Under the pieces are notes generated by a model that made no database searches, was not told the DNA's origin, and saw only the letters and a list, made by a program, of their open reading frames with translations. The position numbers and the translations under genes were made by a program. This document shows, piece after piece, positions 25,941 to 40,669 of a stretch of 64,000 bases of DNA; position 1 is the stretch's first letter; every line of letters starts with the position of its first letter. This DNA is from Rostratula benghalensis (Eukaryota > Chordata > Aves > Charadriiformes > Rostratulidae). The stretch lies in NCBI GenBank assembly GCA_013399305.1, contig VXAI01000021.1:7840794-7904793 (forward strand), in the 5' to 3' direction.

Positions 25941-27559
25941 CAAATGCCGTAAAATTCACCAAAGTTAATCAAACCACCTAAATGATGAAAAATAAATGAG
26001 ATTTTTTTCAAAAGAAGCCCTCCATCTTTGAACAAATCCATTGTTATAAGCATTGTTTATCCTTTCTGTATTCCCTGTAAACAGTATAAGAAGCAGTTCA
26101 GCATTCCAGTCAAAAGGAAGTCCTCGGTTTAGCATCTTTGTGATGTGAAAGGACAAGGAAGCAAACCCACATTTGGATGAATGTCTTGGAATGGCAGACT
26201 CAGGATTTTAGGTCATTTTAATCTCAGGTTAGAGGAAGTTTAATGTAATGCAAGGATCATTTCTTTTGCAGTGCAGGAGAGCTAGGTGCTGGCCCTGGGA
26301 AGCAAATGTCATAGTCTGTAAAATATTAATATTCAAGGTGTCCCTAGTTAGAAGTGCTAAGAAACCACTTTGAGGAGGTCCAGTATTGACACTATCTCCA
26401 ATCTTGAAACTGGCAGCATCACAGTAGACCTCCCAGCTGGTGGTGCTCCCGGGGGACCACATGGAAATGTGATGGGCAGCCTGGGACAGCTCCCCCAGCC
26501 CAGTTGTAGGGCCAGGACATGGGCTCTTTAAGGGAGTGTCATGGAGTGAAAACATGGTGGAGTGGGTAAAGAGACCAAGCACAGTTTATTCCTCAAAGTT
26601 AGCCCACGTTAGGCACTGAGGATAGGTGGAAAGGCCACCAGGACCTGATGGTGCTTGCTCACCGCTGCCGTCATGCATGCTCTCTCCTTTCTCAAAACAC
26701 ACCACTGGTGCCGGAAATTTCCCAGCAAAATTAAAAATGCTGCTTTCACATACCTGAAGAGGAGTGCCAGCAGCCACGGTAGCTCCTTCTGTCAGGCCCT
26801 GCCCATGTCCGAGCCCATGCTCGAAGAGTCTGGGTGCTGAAAGTAGCCAGAGTAGGGGAGGTTGCCCCATGTTACACAGGGCACCGACTCTGACCGGGGA
26901 GATGTGAAATCAGTGAGGAGGGAAGGAGCGAGTGCGGGAGGTTGTGGGGTAGCTGGAGCAGAGCCCAGGCACGCAGGCCCTGTGATGAGCCCAGGAGAGC
27001 TCTAAAATCAGAGGGGCCATCACAGTGGGGGGCCCTCTGCCTCCCACAGCCTTGCACAGCACTGGGCTGTTCCCGTGGGAGGAGGAGTAGGGGGATGCAT
27101 GGGTTGGGCTGGCATTAGCAGCGCGGTGAGCTATGGCTGTGTGTCTCCCCAGCGCTGCCTGTGTGCTGAACCCCCCAAGTGTCCACCCTCACACTTGCCC
27201 ATGGGGCTTCGTGCCTGGCTGTGCCTCTGCTCCCTGTTTTGCCGTCTCGTTGCACCCACCCCAAAATTGCTTAGCTGGGCTGCAAAGTCAAGCTCTCAGA
27301 AGTTGGGAAATATCCTTGTGTGTCTGCTCTACAATGCAGCAGTTAATTACATGCTCGTATGTTTATTTGTTCCTGCTTCATTCAGTGTAGATGTAGATGG
27401 CCCTTCTTTGATAAGCAACTATTCAGTAGTTTGTTTTCTTCTGTTGTTGAAATACGTGGCCGCGTGCCCTGCTTGCTGTGCTCTGTCTAACCCCTCCTCC
27501 AAACAGAATTAATAATTCCTCCCATTTGCATTTCACAGATGTATTAGTGCAGTCATTTT

Positions 27560-27790
27560 TTAGATGAAGGAGCATTATTACTCACATTTGACAGACCAAG
27601 AAGTTCAGGTGCAAAAGAATGAATGGGCCACTGATTTTGAGGGTCCACTTTGATTTGTCATGAGCCTGATTTTGCAGAATACTTAGCATTATTGAGAGCT
27701 TCCTATATTCAGGCATAATTTTCCCATCTGAGCACTCAGCACTTCTGGAATTGGGACTGCAGTGTCTCAAACCAGACAGGCCAGAAATGA
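27560..27790. repeat. Degenerate composite of MIR-like and sauropsid dispersed repeats
   Basis: The first half has attattactcacatttgaca and gaccaagaagttcaggtg, resembling a reversed MIR 3' half ('cattttacagatgaagaaactgaggc'). It is followed by gagcctgattttgcagaata with cttagcattattgagagctt, and then gagcactcagcacttctgga. These two arms are imperfect inverted copies, as in the 'cctgattttcagaagtgctgagcac' repeat. Both assignments are by memory of the repeats. Confidence 0.35.
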
Positions 27791-30700
27791 AGGATGCATC
27801 TTCAGCGTTGCAGGAAAGCTGATGAAAATGTTGTGTGAGCCCAGCCAACAAGTCCCAGTTTTACACTGGGACTGCTGTGGCAATACCTGGGAAATGTTAA
27901 TGTGTCCCTTCGCTTATCAGCTACTTCCCCATCTCTGCAACAAGCAGCCAAAGACGTCCTTTTACTTCACATTTCTGATTCAGTCCTGATTCAGATCCAG
28001 GCAGGAGTCTGAGTGGGGAAGGTCCTTGAAAGACCATGCTGTTGTATTGTAGCATACAAGCATGGAAAGTTTGATTAATATTTCACATGAAAGTGTTAAA
28101 AACCTTAATAACAGGATTTGATACAGACTCCAGTTAGAACATTAAAATGTTGTAAATATAACTCCCAGTCTGCTTCAGTGAAGGACAACAGCAATGGGAA
28201 TGAAATATTCAGTTACTAGTGTTTTGGTAGAAATAAGAAAAATTGTTGGCAGATGAAGTGATTTTCTTACATCAGCAGGAAATTAAACAGCATCAGATTT
28301 ACAAGATACAGTGAGACAGCACAGCTGAGGCTGGGTAGGGTACAGGTTAGAGCCGCGTGTAGAGTGCTGATATGCTAGTGATTGTTTTTTAATCAATCCA
28401 CCCACCTGGATCCTTTCTCCTCCAAAAGCACAGTTGCTGCCCAGGCAGTGGTACATTTTTAAAAGCTGCGTTGGACTGGTCACTGAAGGTACAGAAGGAA
28501 TCACTGCATGGTGCCAGCCACTTAAGCAGTGCTGTTTTCTCTCTCTTGTTTCAACCAAAGCTCAGACTGTTCCACCTCTCTTCCACTCACCTGTCCCTCT
28601 GAACTGCAGTGGTTGTTCTTGGGATCTCCGATACAGAATATATTGAGTCCAAAGAGAGCCAAGAGGCTGTCCAGAAGACAGAAGATCTGCAGCAGAGCCT
28701 TTTTAATGTACTTCTCCTTTGTGTGACGGAGTCTGGGCACAGAAGACTACAAGCTGTTCAAACTGCCAGCCTCTCCCCATGGTATTTTCTCATAGGGATT
28801 CACTGCTGCAAATAATGATACAGATGGCCTCACCCTCACGGTTGTTATGCTTGAAATTTGCAGGAAGCTGCAGGTCTCATGTCATGAAGCAGCTCAGCTA
28901 GCAAGGTGCTGTTATTAGGCTGTACAAGGGCAGACAAGGCAGTGAGGTGCTGCCTCCTCCCTGTGCTGCTCAACTGTCCCAAGGGTGTGTGAAGTCCAGC
29001 AAGCCATTGGCTCACTGTCCTGCTGCAGGGACAGGGGTGTTTGCAGAGGACCTTCCACCACCTACACCAAGGCAGGGGTGGCTTCCAGGCATGCGAGTGC
29101 CATTCATGGAGAGGTTAAACCACCCCTGGGTGCAGTAGGAGGGTGCAGTGCCCTTGCAGTCAGACCGCTGTGCCCACGAGCAAGGTCATCCTTGCAGAAG
29201 CAGCTGCTGAGGGCCCTCTCTTGGGCCACCTGCTTTCCATCTTGCTCCACATCCATGTCATCCAAGAAGGCCTGGGGAGCTACTCGCTCGCTGTGTGCTG
29301 CTCCGTGTGCTTATGTAGGGCTGCACAGTCCCAGCAGACAGGAGCAGAGAGAGAGTGGGTACCCCAGCAACTCTGCGTGCCCAGCTCAGCTGCACTAGGA
29401 ACATGAAAGGGTTGGCTTTGACGCTATCTGCATCTTGGCCACCACTATTTAATAAAAAAACCAGTCCTGTCCAGGCTTGTCAAGGTTTGGCATTAGCTCC
29501 ACAGGTGTGGGGAAGCACAGGGATGAGGCAGAGAAAGCTGTAGCAATTTGCAAACCTGCGTTTCATGGACCAGAAAGGCTATTGCCTCAGAATTTAAGCG
29601 CAAAATTGGTGAGGAGCTGTTACAAATATATACGCTAGCTGATCAAACAGATGTAGGTGATTTGTCTTTGTTCTGCACCAGCTTAAATGCTTGCATCCCC
29701 TGCCATTGGCAATTTGTCTTGGTTCTCTTAAATTCCTAAGTGGATTATAATTTTTCTCGTGGTATTATTTGACAACAGTCATATTTCATGGCTTTACTGC
29801 ATTCTTTGGATACTTAGAATTTTTTTAAGGAAAGGAGCTCAGTAAGAGGTAGCCATCTCCAGGGCATGTTGTGTAATGCAGATGCTGGAGACAGAGCTGA
29901 AAACGTTCTTTGTATTTTTAGGTAGTTTTTATCCTCAGAAAATACAGGATTTGACCTATGATGGTTTACAGCATCTAAAGCACATTAATACCTCAATGTT
30001 GAATGCAAACCCTTTAAATGCTGTAGCATGAGTAAATTCCTCAGCACCTAATGTACTTCAGTGACTCTGGAATATTCAGTTTAAAAGAACAGTAAATTCT
30101 CAATATAATGAGGATGTTTTTAAGCTTTTCAGACACTAATGGACTCAAAACTATAGACATAAAACTTAGCTTCCTTGCTTTTATCTATGCACAAATTCTT
30201 GACATGGAATATGTTTGTATAAAAACGATAGGGATCATTTCAATATCCATTTACTCTGCTCCTAATATTATATTATCGTTTGTTAGTTCATAGAAATATG
30301 CCATACCTAATTAGGGTAGTAATGATTGCACTTAGCATAGGAATTGCAGCAACATAAGGAGAAAATAATCACACATTGCAATATCAAAATAAACATTTCT
30401 GTCCTAAGAATGTTGTCAGGTGATGTCATACCATCTGTCCTACTGTACTTGCTCAGAAATTTTGCTGCAGCAGCATCTGGTACTTTGGCGTGCTCCACAG
30501 ACAACTGTGGTAGCTTTACAGCTGCCTTTAACTTTAATATCTAAGCAGTATTAAGACTTCATGCTCCACGTTCCTATAAATGTGTTTACTTCTACGAAAG
30601 TTTGGATACTGAGCAATTTGTATATTTTCCTGGTTTGCAGAATAAGGTACAGTTTGTGAATCATCTTGGGAATTTGCAGTTACCAAACTGTGAAATACAG

Positions 30701-32916
30701 TTCTCCCTTCCTCCTTCACTCCACAGTCACCTTTGGACCTGGGAGAGGGAGCCCCCCAAAAGGGGCTTCCATCAATAGCCATGTTTGGTGACCCAGCTTG
30801 TGCCCTGTCCTCCTGTGCTTTACCACTGGTAACTCAGGAAAGCAACATGAGCAGGCTTCTTGACTCCCTTTCTTGCATTGCTGGCAGTTTACTGATCTCA
30901 AAGTTTTTCAGTTGTCAGAAAGAGAAGCAAAAAATGTTCAGCATGACTTCTAGTTGTTTAGTCACAGTATTGCAGGCTAAATATGTGACAACAGTATCAA
31001 AACCCAAAAAGTTGGAGCCATGGTGCTTTTGCATAATATTTTGCATTTTTTGTTTTGTTTGTTTTGTCATGATAAAAATGTCTCCTAAGTCCACTTCTGC
31101 CACTACTGCATGAGGTAACGCATTAAGTCTGACTGTGAGCACTGCTATGGTAGTCACCTATGGTTGCCAACCAGTACAATTTCCTCTATCATGTGAAAAT
31201 GATCAGGGTGCAAGCTAGATCAGCCTTGGGTGAGGGTCAGCTGGCACACGTTCACGGGCACACTCACTCCTGCCTGCATGCATTCAGCTCCCACCCCCCA
31301 TTTATTTCTCTGCCATGCCCGATTTCCTCTTCAAGGTAGACACATCTCTCTTTGGGTCAACTCTGCCCTTTTTGTGCTCCACATGTGCGAAGTAAAGGCT
31401 GGGCAAATTTTCCACTTGTGCAGAGAAGAAGCTGGGAAGGCATTATTTTGTAAGAGGGCTGCAAGGAAAATCCATGGAACCGGTGCTCTCAGACTTGGAC
31501 TTGCTTGTGCAAACAACTTAATAAAGTGTTACACTTTCCTTTTTCCTTCCACAAAAGTAAAAAAGAAATACAACCGTGTAAAAATCATGGAACATATCTC
31601 ATTATTAGCACCATACGCAGATCAGTGTTCTGTGATTCTAAATTCAGATTTCACTGTGCTAGATTATTTTTAAATAGATTTCCATTTAATTTCCTAAGTG
31701 CAGAAATCTAGCCAGTCCATTTCCTTTCCCCAGAGTTTTGGACATCTGCTAGGGAAGACTCTGCTTACACCAAAGGAAGGCTCTGAGTGGATGTCCAATT
31801 AATTTAGATTTGTCATTTCAATTTGTTCATTCGGCAGGTATATTGTAAACAAAATAGCTTAAATGAGGTCTGCTTTGAGGTTTTAAATGTTTTATTTGTG
31901 CTTAGCTTTTGGGAATTGTTCCTTATATACAGCATCTGTTCAATAAGACAGGGGTTTCTAGTGTTCATTGACTGCATATCAGCTTTCCTTTAATTGAGTT
32001 AGCAAAATGTTTTGTGATCTGCATGATTAAAAACCCCAGTGTTTAATCCTGCCACTCTCGAGCTCCTTCACCCTGCTCACACGACACTGTGAGCGGCTGA
32101 TTGACTAGCGGAGGGTCTTCAGGGTTCATCCTCCCACTTTCATTTGAGGTGCTGGAAGGTGCTCTCATCTTGGAGAAATGGCAGCCCCTAAAAGACCATA
32201 TTGGACTCAGCAGGGGGCTGCAGCGTCCTTCACTGGGCCAAGGATCTCCTCCAGGCAGGAAAGGCGTTGCTGAGGTGATTCCCCTGATTATAATGAAGTG
32301 TGAAGTTAAGAAATAGGAAATTGAAGCTGAATGTGTTTTGGCAGAGATAGCCATCTATAGAGCTAGCTCCTGAGGGAAGCGGTAAAAGTTTGGCTCTTTA
32401 ATATTACATGGGTCAAAATACTGGAAGGCACACAGTTAGCATCACTTTTATAGTAACAGCAACGCAGAGTAACTGGCCTTCCCGTTATTGTCGTTCTGGA
32501 GTTAAAAAAAAAATCCCCTTCCATCCCTTTTAGTTAAGGGTCATTAGCATGCACTATAGGTATAGGTTTGGGGGTTTTTAATAGACAAATGGGAGGTGTA
32601 TATTGTGTAGCTCTGTGGTACTAGCAGAAATGTAGATTCTGAGGACATGTGACATTAAAAGGCATGGATTAAAGAGGCAGAAATAGGTTTTCCTCATGAG
32701 CATATTCATCTTATTATGCTCTGCGAAGGACTCTTTACCGTCATGCTGCCACTGGGCCTCTCAATGTAAATTACTCCCTTGAAGATGACCATGTTTTGTG
32801 GTTTGCAGTAGGGACACAGGTTTTTTGATGTTGACCTCTGTTCACAAGGGGCTACGACACAATCACTAAGTTGTTCATGGAAATCATACGGCAGAAAATC
32901 ATAGTCCCAGGAGTAA

Positions 32917-33222
<306 letters not shown>

Positions 33223-36200
33223 TGATGTGAAGAACCTCTCTTGTCGATAAGGCCTGTGTTTTGTATTGAGCAACCTTCGGTGTGCTAGTGGAAATTTCTG
33301 TCCTCATTTAAAAGTGCAAAGCTGTATATCCTCGAGGTAGGCCGCTGGCCCGGAGCCCCTCTTCTTGACTGCTCCTCAAGAAGTCTGGGTTGCAAAGGAC
33401 ATGCAAAGGCAGATGAGTGCCTCAGCTTCACACAGCTGCTGGGTAGGAACAAACAGGTAACCAGAGCCCTCATTTGGAAATGGGGAACTGCCATCTAGTG
33501 GTTCAGGAAAAATCGGGGAAGCACAGAAATGGAGACTGCTTTTTAGCGTTTCAAATGTTGAACTCTTGCCAAATACAAATAGTACAAGAATCGGTCCACA
33601 CTTATGCAGATAGGACCAAGCAGGATTTGAACTGAGTGTGCAGCAGGATGACTGTGAGCCTGAGATAGTTCCAGGGTTTTTCTTAATCATTTTTTAATTG
33701 CTAGAGCACATCTGCTTTCCTCTTGCATTTTTTTTTCAGTCAGCTTTGGGGATCTGTTCCAAAAGTTGTATCTATTCATATCTGTTGTAAGCAAGAGTGA
33801 AGAAAGAATTTGAACACAAGGTTGAGATGTTGCATATTGATCTAGTTTTGATAGATTTCATTGATACATCAGAATTTTCTTGTTGCATGTATAAAATCTC
33901 ATGTTAGTGATGCTATAGATTCATTCAAAAGGATCATCAAATCTCTAGGATGGACCTTAAGCTTAAAACTTTTTCCTACTCATTAATTTGTTAACGTATT
34001 TTTTGTGGTATATATATATGTATACATTTGAAATTTGTCTTTAGAACATCAGTGATAGGGGCATATTCAGGATCTAATTACAGGATAGACAGGTTGTTGG
34101 TAAAACCAGAAAAGGTTGATCTGGAATCACTGCTTATGATCAGATTTCCTGGTGTTTATTGCTTTCATTTAAAGTTTATCTATGTGACCTGAAATACTCT
34201 GCACCTTGTACATACTTGGAACTAGAAACTGGGAATGAGGGAGACTTTATTTTCGCAAATGTGGGTGTAGAAGGAGTAAACCACTACACAGGATCTGTGC
34301 TGGACTGCAGAAGAAATCAGTTGAGAAATTTGTGGGGCTTAAAATGGGGTGTGAGAGCTGTCGACCAAACATTTGAGGGCTGGTTGAACAAAGAGGCCAG
34401 GAACATGAGGCAATGGAGAACTGAAGCACAGCAGGCACCAGGAGCCTGGAAAAGGCAGGTGAGAATGTAGTGTCAAAAAGAAGGCAGTAGGATAAGGGGG
34501 CTGCAGGGAAACATGGGGATGAAGGCACAGAGCAGAGGCAGGTATGTGAGAGGTGAGAACAGGACAAGTGGAAGGGAAGAACAAATCTGACTACAGAGGA
34601 ATAGGGCTTGCAGGTTAAGGGTCTGTGACCACTAATTGCATCTTGCAAAATTTGGGAGTGAACTGAGGACTGTCATCTCACCAATGCCCTTTGCAAAATA
34701 AATACTTGCAAAACCTGCTGGCAAAATGAATGTCACCTCACTTGCCTGTTCACAGTTCCCACAGAGACTCACAAGCTTCAGACTTTATATTAGACATGTA
34801 AGCAGCAGAGATTTGTGATACAGTCATTGATGTATGTTCTGCTTTTTCTCCATGTGGAAACTGATTTTCAGGCATGCTACATGCTCAAGGTGTATCTAAA
34901 GCTGGTATAGATCCTCTTTGGATCATTAAGGTCTCTATTGTACTCGTGACTTAGAAAATTGAAGTGCCAGCCTTCTCTTCTTGATCTCCTACAAGCAGCA
35001 CACACCTTTAACACTCTTGCTTCAGTTCCTCATCTATAATACAGGAGGTGATACCATCCCTTCACCTCAGGTGGTCATTGAGAAATCAAACTCCTCGCCA
35101 TTTATAAAAAATCAAGATAATGCCATGAAGAAAACCTTTATAAAATTAATAATTCTGTGTTCAGTACAGGTTTTGAGTAGTGTTCAGGAAACATGGACTT
35201 GGGCCACGCTGACTAATGAAGACAAAGAAGTATTGTGTAGATGCTCAGAGGACAAGTGTGCAGTCATGTGGCTAAAGACTGTGTCATGATGCAGTTCAGC
35301 AGTCAGGATGTGCAGGCAACTTAAATCCAACATTTCTTAACCTCACTGTGCCTTCCAACATAATGGCCTTTTAATACAATTTTGTGTTGTATTAACTTAG
35401 AGATTAAAAATATACAGTGCTACCATCCTTCTGAGTTATACATTTAAAATGTGATGAGAATGTCTTCCTGAGCCATGACCTTAAAAAAGGCCAGTGAATT
35501 TTCTCTCTTGAGTGAATGCAGCAGAGGAAAGGTGCCATGGGCAGTGTTTGGGTGTAGCAAGAATCACAATGGATGCCTTTCTAGTAATAAACTTTACACC
35601 AGTGACCCTCAGCTAGAAATATGCATAGGAAAAATGGAAGAAGGCTGTATAATTAGTCTTGAGAATTAGATCCTAAACTGTCAGCTTGCTGTCCTTTATT
35701 TATTTCACCACAATAAGACATTTCCTCAGAAAAAAAGGACATTGTTCCCATTTTTGTGAGGGGTGTTGAGAGTCTGTTCTAAATAGTCATATATTTGCAG
35801 TGTAAAGCTGGTAAAGGTTGCTGACAATCTTTTGGACCCTACTAGTAACTTCAAGTTTATTAGTATGAAAATAGATTAAATTTTCTATTCTTGTCCTTTA
35901 CTTTTAAATTAAGTATCCATGTCTGAATCAGTATCCACTCTCTCCTTATCATCCACTACCTCCTCCTGCTCTAAAAGTTCAGCTTCTCTGAGGTTCTATT
36001 CACGTTGTATGGTTATTGCTTACTTACAATACTCTCGCCCCTTACTTTACTGTTTCCCCTTCCCATCCTTTCTGTTGTTGTCTCCCTTCATTATCATTTA
36101 GATATCAATACTTTGCTCGGTGCTTTAAGCTACTTGAGCACACCCTAACATCAGTGTCCAGTGACAGTCCACCTTTTGGTGGAATTTGATTGCAACGTGA

Positions 36201-36299
36201 GTAAAAGAGGGATGTGGATTTCTGTTAGGCAAGTAAGTACAGGTGAGAAAGCATTGCAAGGAGACTCAACAAAAGAATAAGTGGTAACTATGAGTGAAA

Positions 36300-36640
36300 G
36301 GAGTTGAGGAAAACCAGTGAAGGAAAGAAGGTGGGCGTTGTGGCGTGTGAAAACTTGAAAGCAAAGGTGAGGATTTGATGCCAGAAGGGATAGTGAGCCT
36401 GTGGATGGATTTAAAGAGAAGCCAGCATGTACCTGGAGGCATCAAAAAGGATATTTTGTGTAGATGTTAAATCCAGTGTGGAAAGGAAAGATGGGAAATG
36501 GGAAGACCAGAGACAAGCATTTACATTGACGATGACTAAGGCAGAAAGTGGCTTAGCTCCGGTAGCCAGAAAGAGTATTCCTCTTGCTGTTTCCCATTTA
36601 GTTCTGCTTGAGACTTCTCAGCAGCATGGTTTTCCCTGTG
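36300..36640 (+). repeat. Probable ancient CR1/L3-type LINE remnant
   Basis: The order of aaaacttgaaagcaaaggtg, gaggatttgatgcc, ggatggatttaaagaga and ggaagaccagagacaag resembles the 3' region of old amniote CR1/L3 elements ('cttgaaagcgagcac...tttgatg...gagggattcaaagag'). It is purine-rich and highly diverged, and no reading frame survives. Confidence 0.35.
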
Positions 36641-39053
36641 ATAAAGGTAATACAGTGTGATTGCAAAAAAGTAGGAGGGAAAGGTCTGAGATCTTGTGAG
36701 AAGACATTTAGCAATCGTGGAGTTGACTTCGCAAAGCATCACAGGTATGGAGTACAAAACAAAGTGTTGCTTAGCTTTGCTTTGCAGAAGTTTATTGTTT
36801 CATACAGATTGTATCTCCCGTGAAATACAACCTGATGCCAGGAAAGGGTGAGCTTCTGGCCTCAGTCCTAGTGACACATCTGGACATCACACATTTGGGC
36901 TTCTTTCTACCTCACAGCACTGAAGGTATAAAAGGACGAGAATTCTCCTTTTATACCACCTCAAACAACCGACCTTACAGCCCTGCAAAGCAATTTCCAT
37001 GTTGTTGTCTTGCACCTTGAATGCAGTGACTCTTGTCCCAGGTAGTCAGCGGGAACCAGAGACTGCAGAGAAGTCACCCCAGAGACAAGGCTTCACAGTA
37101 ACAGACAGAAGGGGCTTTAACTTGGTATGTTGTGCACTCAGTACAATGAGTAGATAAGGAACAACATACTAATGATAAGGCACAGGAAATTTGTGTGACA
37201 ATGATATGAAACTCGAGATTACAGGGATTTAAAGTGAAAACAAAAATAAAGGTTCTTAAATAAATGTAAAAGTTATTTGCTAGAACAGCGTTGAGGAATT
37301 CAGGCAAGGCTGAGGAATATCTGCAGATGAAACCTTTCCCTGGTTTGTGCAGGTTGAGTGCACAATCTTGCTTCTGTTAGCTCAGTCACTAACAAAATAA
37401 ACCCAGTCTATGTAAAACAATCAGGTATGATTCATACCATCTAATCCTAATCTGAGTAAGGACAATATATCTGTTGGTTACTTTGTACTAAAAAAGTGCT
37501 GAAGTTTTCTGGTCTTTGAAGTTCTGATTAGTCTATCTGAAAGGTAAGTCAACACATTGCCTCCATTGGTTCCTTTTATTGAAGTTCCACTCATATAGAT
37601 ATCTGATGCCATCCCTACTGAATAGTTGCCTCTATTCTTAAATTATCTAATACTAAATGATACACTTAGACCTCCTGAAAGAGTTCAAGATAAATGATAG
37701 ATCACACCTCCAGCTTTACCCCAAAAACTCTGTCTAAAACATTATAGCTGCCCTTGTCTTCCTGGCCCCTGGTGCCAACTCCCCAGCACTCTGCCTTCCC
37801 TGGCTCTCCACTTTCTCTTGTGGGAAGCTGACAGTACGTCTGTCCCACCTCTCTTTTGAATCCAGTGTTTCTCAGCTGCATCACAAATACCTTAATTTTG
37901 ACTCTGCTGTGACGAGCACAAACATCTCCACTGACTCTGGCAAGGGAATTGCTCTAGGAAGGCACAAGACATTCGCTCCCCTTATGCCCCTGCTAGCTTT
38001 GCTAGCTCTGGACCTTGCCCCTGTCTAGCACGAGTTCATCTGGCAACCCCTTTTCACCACTAAGAGCACCTTTAGCATTAATTCAGCAGTGCATGTCTGT
38101 TTGCCTCAGCCCCCGCTAGCAAATTCTGAGGCAGGGATTCTCTTTTTGCATGGCATCTGCATGTAGCCTGTAGTGTCACGCAGTGGGTCCGTGCCTCAGT
38201 TGGGACCCTGAGTGCTGGTGTAAGCACACCTTGCAATAATGTGGCTGTGGGTTCTGTGTCTCTGACACTGCCAAACGCTCTGTGCCAAGCCCGAACTCTG
38301 CCTTCTGCAACTACAGGAACGTTATGGGAAGCAAATTTACCTGAGAGGAGAGATGTTTTCTAACTAGTGGCACAGGGCAAAACTGGCTGATATAAATTAA
38401 TATTGGGCTGTCAGGCTTTCTACTGATCTGATCCACTGGCTTAATTTTAAATGTTTACAGTAGCTTGAGCTATTCTTCAAACTGAGGAAAGCTTAGTCAG
38501 AGCTCAGTGCAACTCTGAAATAAAGACCCAAACTCATCTGAAGATGCATGGATGATATTAATTAATGTTTAAAATGAATGCTTCTATTTGCAGGAATCTG
38601 CAATGCAAACTAGGAGTTTTAGAAAGTAATGCATATTGTAATTAGGGCAAGCTTTTAAAGATGCTTTGAAGTCCTAAACATTTTTGAAATTCAAATGTGG
38701 GATGGAAATAAAGGAATCTACACAATAAAGGGGCATTAAATTATGTCCCCCAAAATTTCACTGTTTTATAGATGTAAATATATGCCATAATTAGTGGTAA
38801 GTAACATGAGGAGGATGGTTAAGTTTATTCCTATTCTTATTCAAAACAGCTGTGGCATGAAAAATAATGCTCCTTCTCTTTGTGATACACTGGAACAAAC
38901 AATTTACCCATGTAATCAGTGTTCAGAAATGGCTTGTGCCTGTGCTCTCCTCCCACCCCCTCCTGAATTTATCCCCATGTGTCTCCAGCCGTCTTAAAAG
39001 GTGCAGAGATTCTTTGTGCCTTTCATTCACACACACACAATTGTGGCTACTGC

Positions 39054-39080
39054 TTTTTTTTTTTTTTTTTTTTTTTTTTT
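39054..39080 (+). repeat. T27 homopolymer
   Basis: Uninterrupted T27 just after a short CA run (39028-39039). Read on the minus strand it would be an A27 tail, but the sequence beyond it is not a recognisable retrocopy. Confidence 0.9.
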
Positions 39081-39236
39081 CTTTCTACTTTTACATGTAA
39101 TTTATATTGCATAATCTAGAATCTTGGATTTCCCTCCACATGCACACAGACACACATGCACACTCGCCAGCTTTGACTGGCAAATGATCTGCAACTCGCA
39201 AATGGGATCTGCAATGTGAATGGGTCTATGGCCAGC

Positions 39237-39244
39237 ATGCAAAT
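39237..39244 (+). promoter_or_regulatory. Octamer motif ATGCAAAT in a possible enhancer block
   Basis: An exact POU/octamer motif, followed at once by the related tatgcaaag, lies within an unusually CpG-rich, non-repetitive intronic stretch (about 39130-39600). POU factors bind this motif. No conservation data are available here, so a role is only a guess. Confidence 0.25.
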
Positions 39245-40669
39245 GTATGCAAAGCAAATTAGATATGGAAGAAAGCAGACATCCATTTTCTTTTCCCCAT
39301 CACAACCCTCTCGGCATGGGGAGATCACGCAGTGCTTGTGGAGGACCCCTTGGCAAATTGATGCAAGGGCATTAGCGCTTGAGGCTGGATAATGAGTGGA
39401 AGGGGCCGAGCAGCTGGGAAGCCGGAGCAGCTTGGCCTGTCCATCACAAGCCCAACCATGTGGCAGAGCTGGACGCAATTCCTGAGCTGCAGCGTAACGC
39501 GCGGCAAAACGTGCCAACAACCCAGATGCTCCCCTTGGAAAAAATTGCTTCACAATTTGGAATCTCCGCTCTTTGATCACTCTTTGGAGAGGAGGAGGGG
39601 AGGCACGATGCAGTCATATGAGTTACACACCTCCCTGCAGTCAGCAGTTGTTAAAACCTATATGTTGTTAATAAGTGACCTTATGTGCTTAATGTTAACT
39701 ACTGAATGCCAGCGTAGATTGTTCTGGCCCTCCCAGGATCCCACTGTTTCCAGTAGGTGCTGTTTTCCATCTACTCAGCAGGAAGGATTTAGACTCTCCT
39801 CAGCAATTTTTGCTGGAGTTGCTTTTTTGTTAGCCAACACTGTTATTATTACACAAGCGCTCTACCCTCTGCCCCCCGCCTTTAACACAGAGCCCAAGAG
39901 CTCCTCTGAAGTGAATGTGAAGATTTGTTTTTCTATTTATTTTGGTTTCAGTCAGCTCTGGTTTGGTGCCTGCTCTGGCACACTGGCAGAGGCTTCTCCA
40001 TGCAGCATGTCAGATGCTTGGTACTCTTAATATGTAATATTTTCAGTGCTACCCATTAACAAGATATACTTGATTAATGAATTAATCATGCTCTTACACA
40101 ACCACTGTAGAAAACATGCCAGAAAGCTGAGTGCCTCTCCCACCTCCAAATGCATTCAGCTAATATAAATCTCAGCTCTTAGAAATAAATCAAAATTACT
40201 TTTACTCTCAAGAGTAAAAATAAATAAATAAATGAATGCATTTGTGTTTTTAAGTTAGGGTTTTGCTCTTAAATTGTATTGGTCTTGTATTTTAAAATTC
40301 AATGAGTAAATGGACTCCTATTCATCACATGTGATCATTGCTTCTCATGTATAATATAGGCAGTGAGTCTCACTAAGTGATAAGTGTGTCCAGAAGCCAG
40401 CTTGAACCAGAGCAATCCCTGTTAGCTAGATATCTACTTTGGTTAAAAAAGACCCCAAGTAATAGTCATTCCACCACGTTTGAAAATTATGCCAGTGTTT
40501 AATTGCCATCAGGGTTACCAGCCTTTGTTTTGTTTCTCACTTAGCTTTTGCATAGCTTTAGCTTTCTGTCTTTTAATGTCCTTTTCTGTGAGATTTAATC
40601 TATCAGAAGACTCTTCCCCATGTAGCAACTTGTAGGCTATGACAAAGTCATGGAAAAACTTCCCTTGGA

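Noticed and set aside
28599..28800. Frame containing S-D-T-E-Y-I-E-S-K-E-S-Q-E-A-V-Q-K-T-E, considered as a retrogene or viral remnant
   Set aside because: No neighbouring frame continues it, no poly(A) tail or terminal repeats, and no family recognised.
39392..40030. Longest open frame in the window (212 codons, + strand)
   Set aside because: Translation has no domain, signal or family resemblance, and several shorter frames overlap it on both strands. Length alone in a GC-richer stretch is not evidence of coding.
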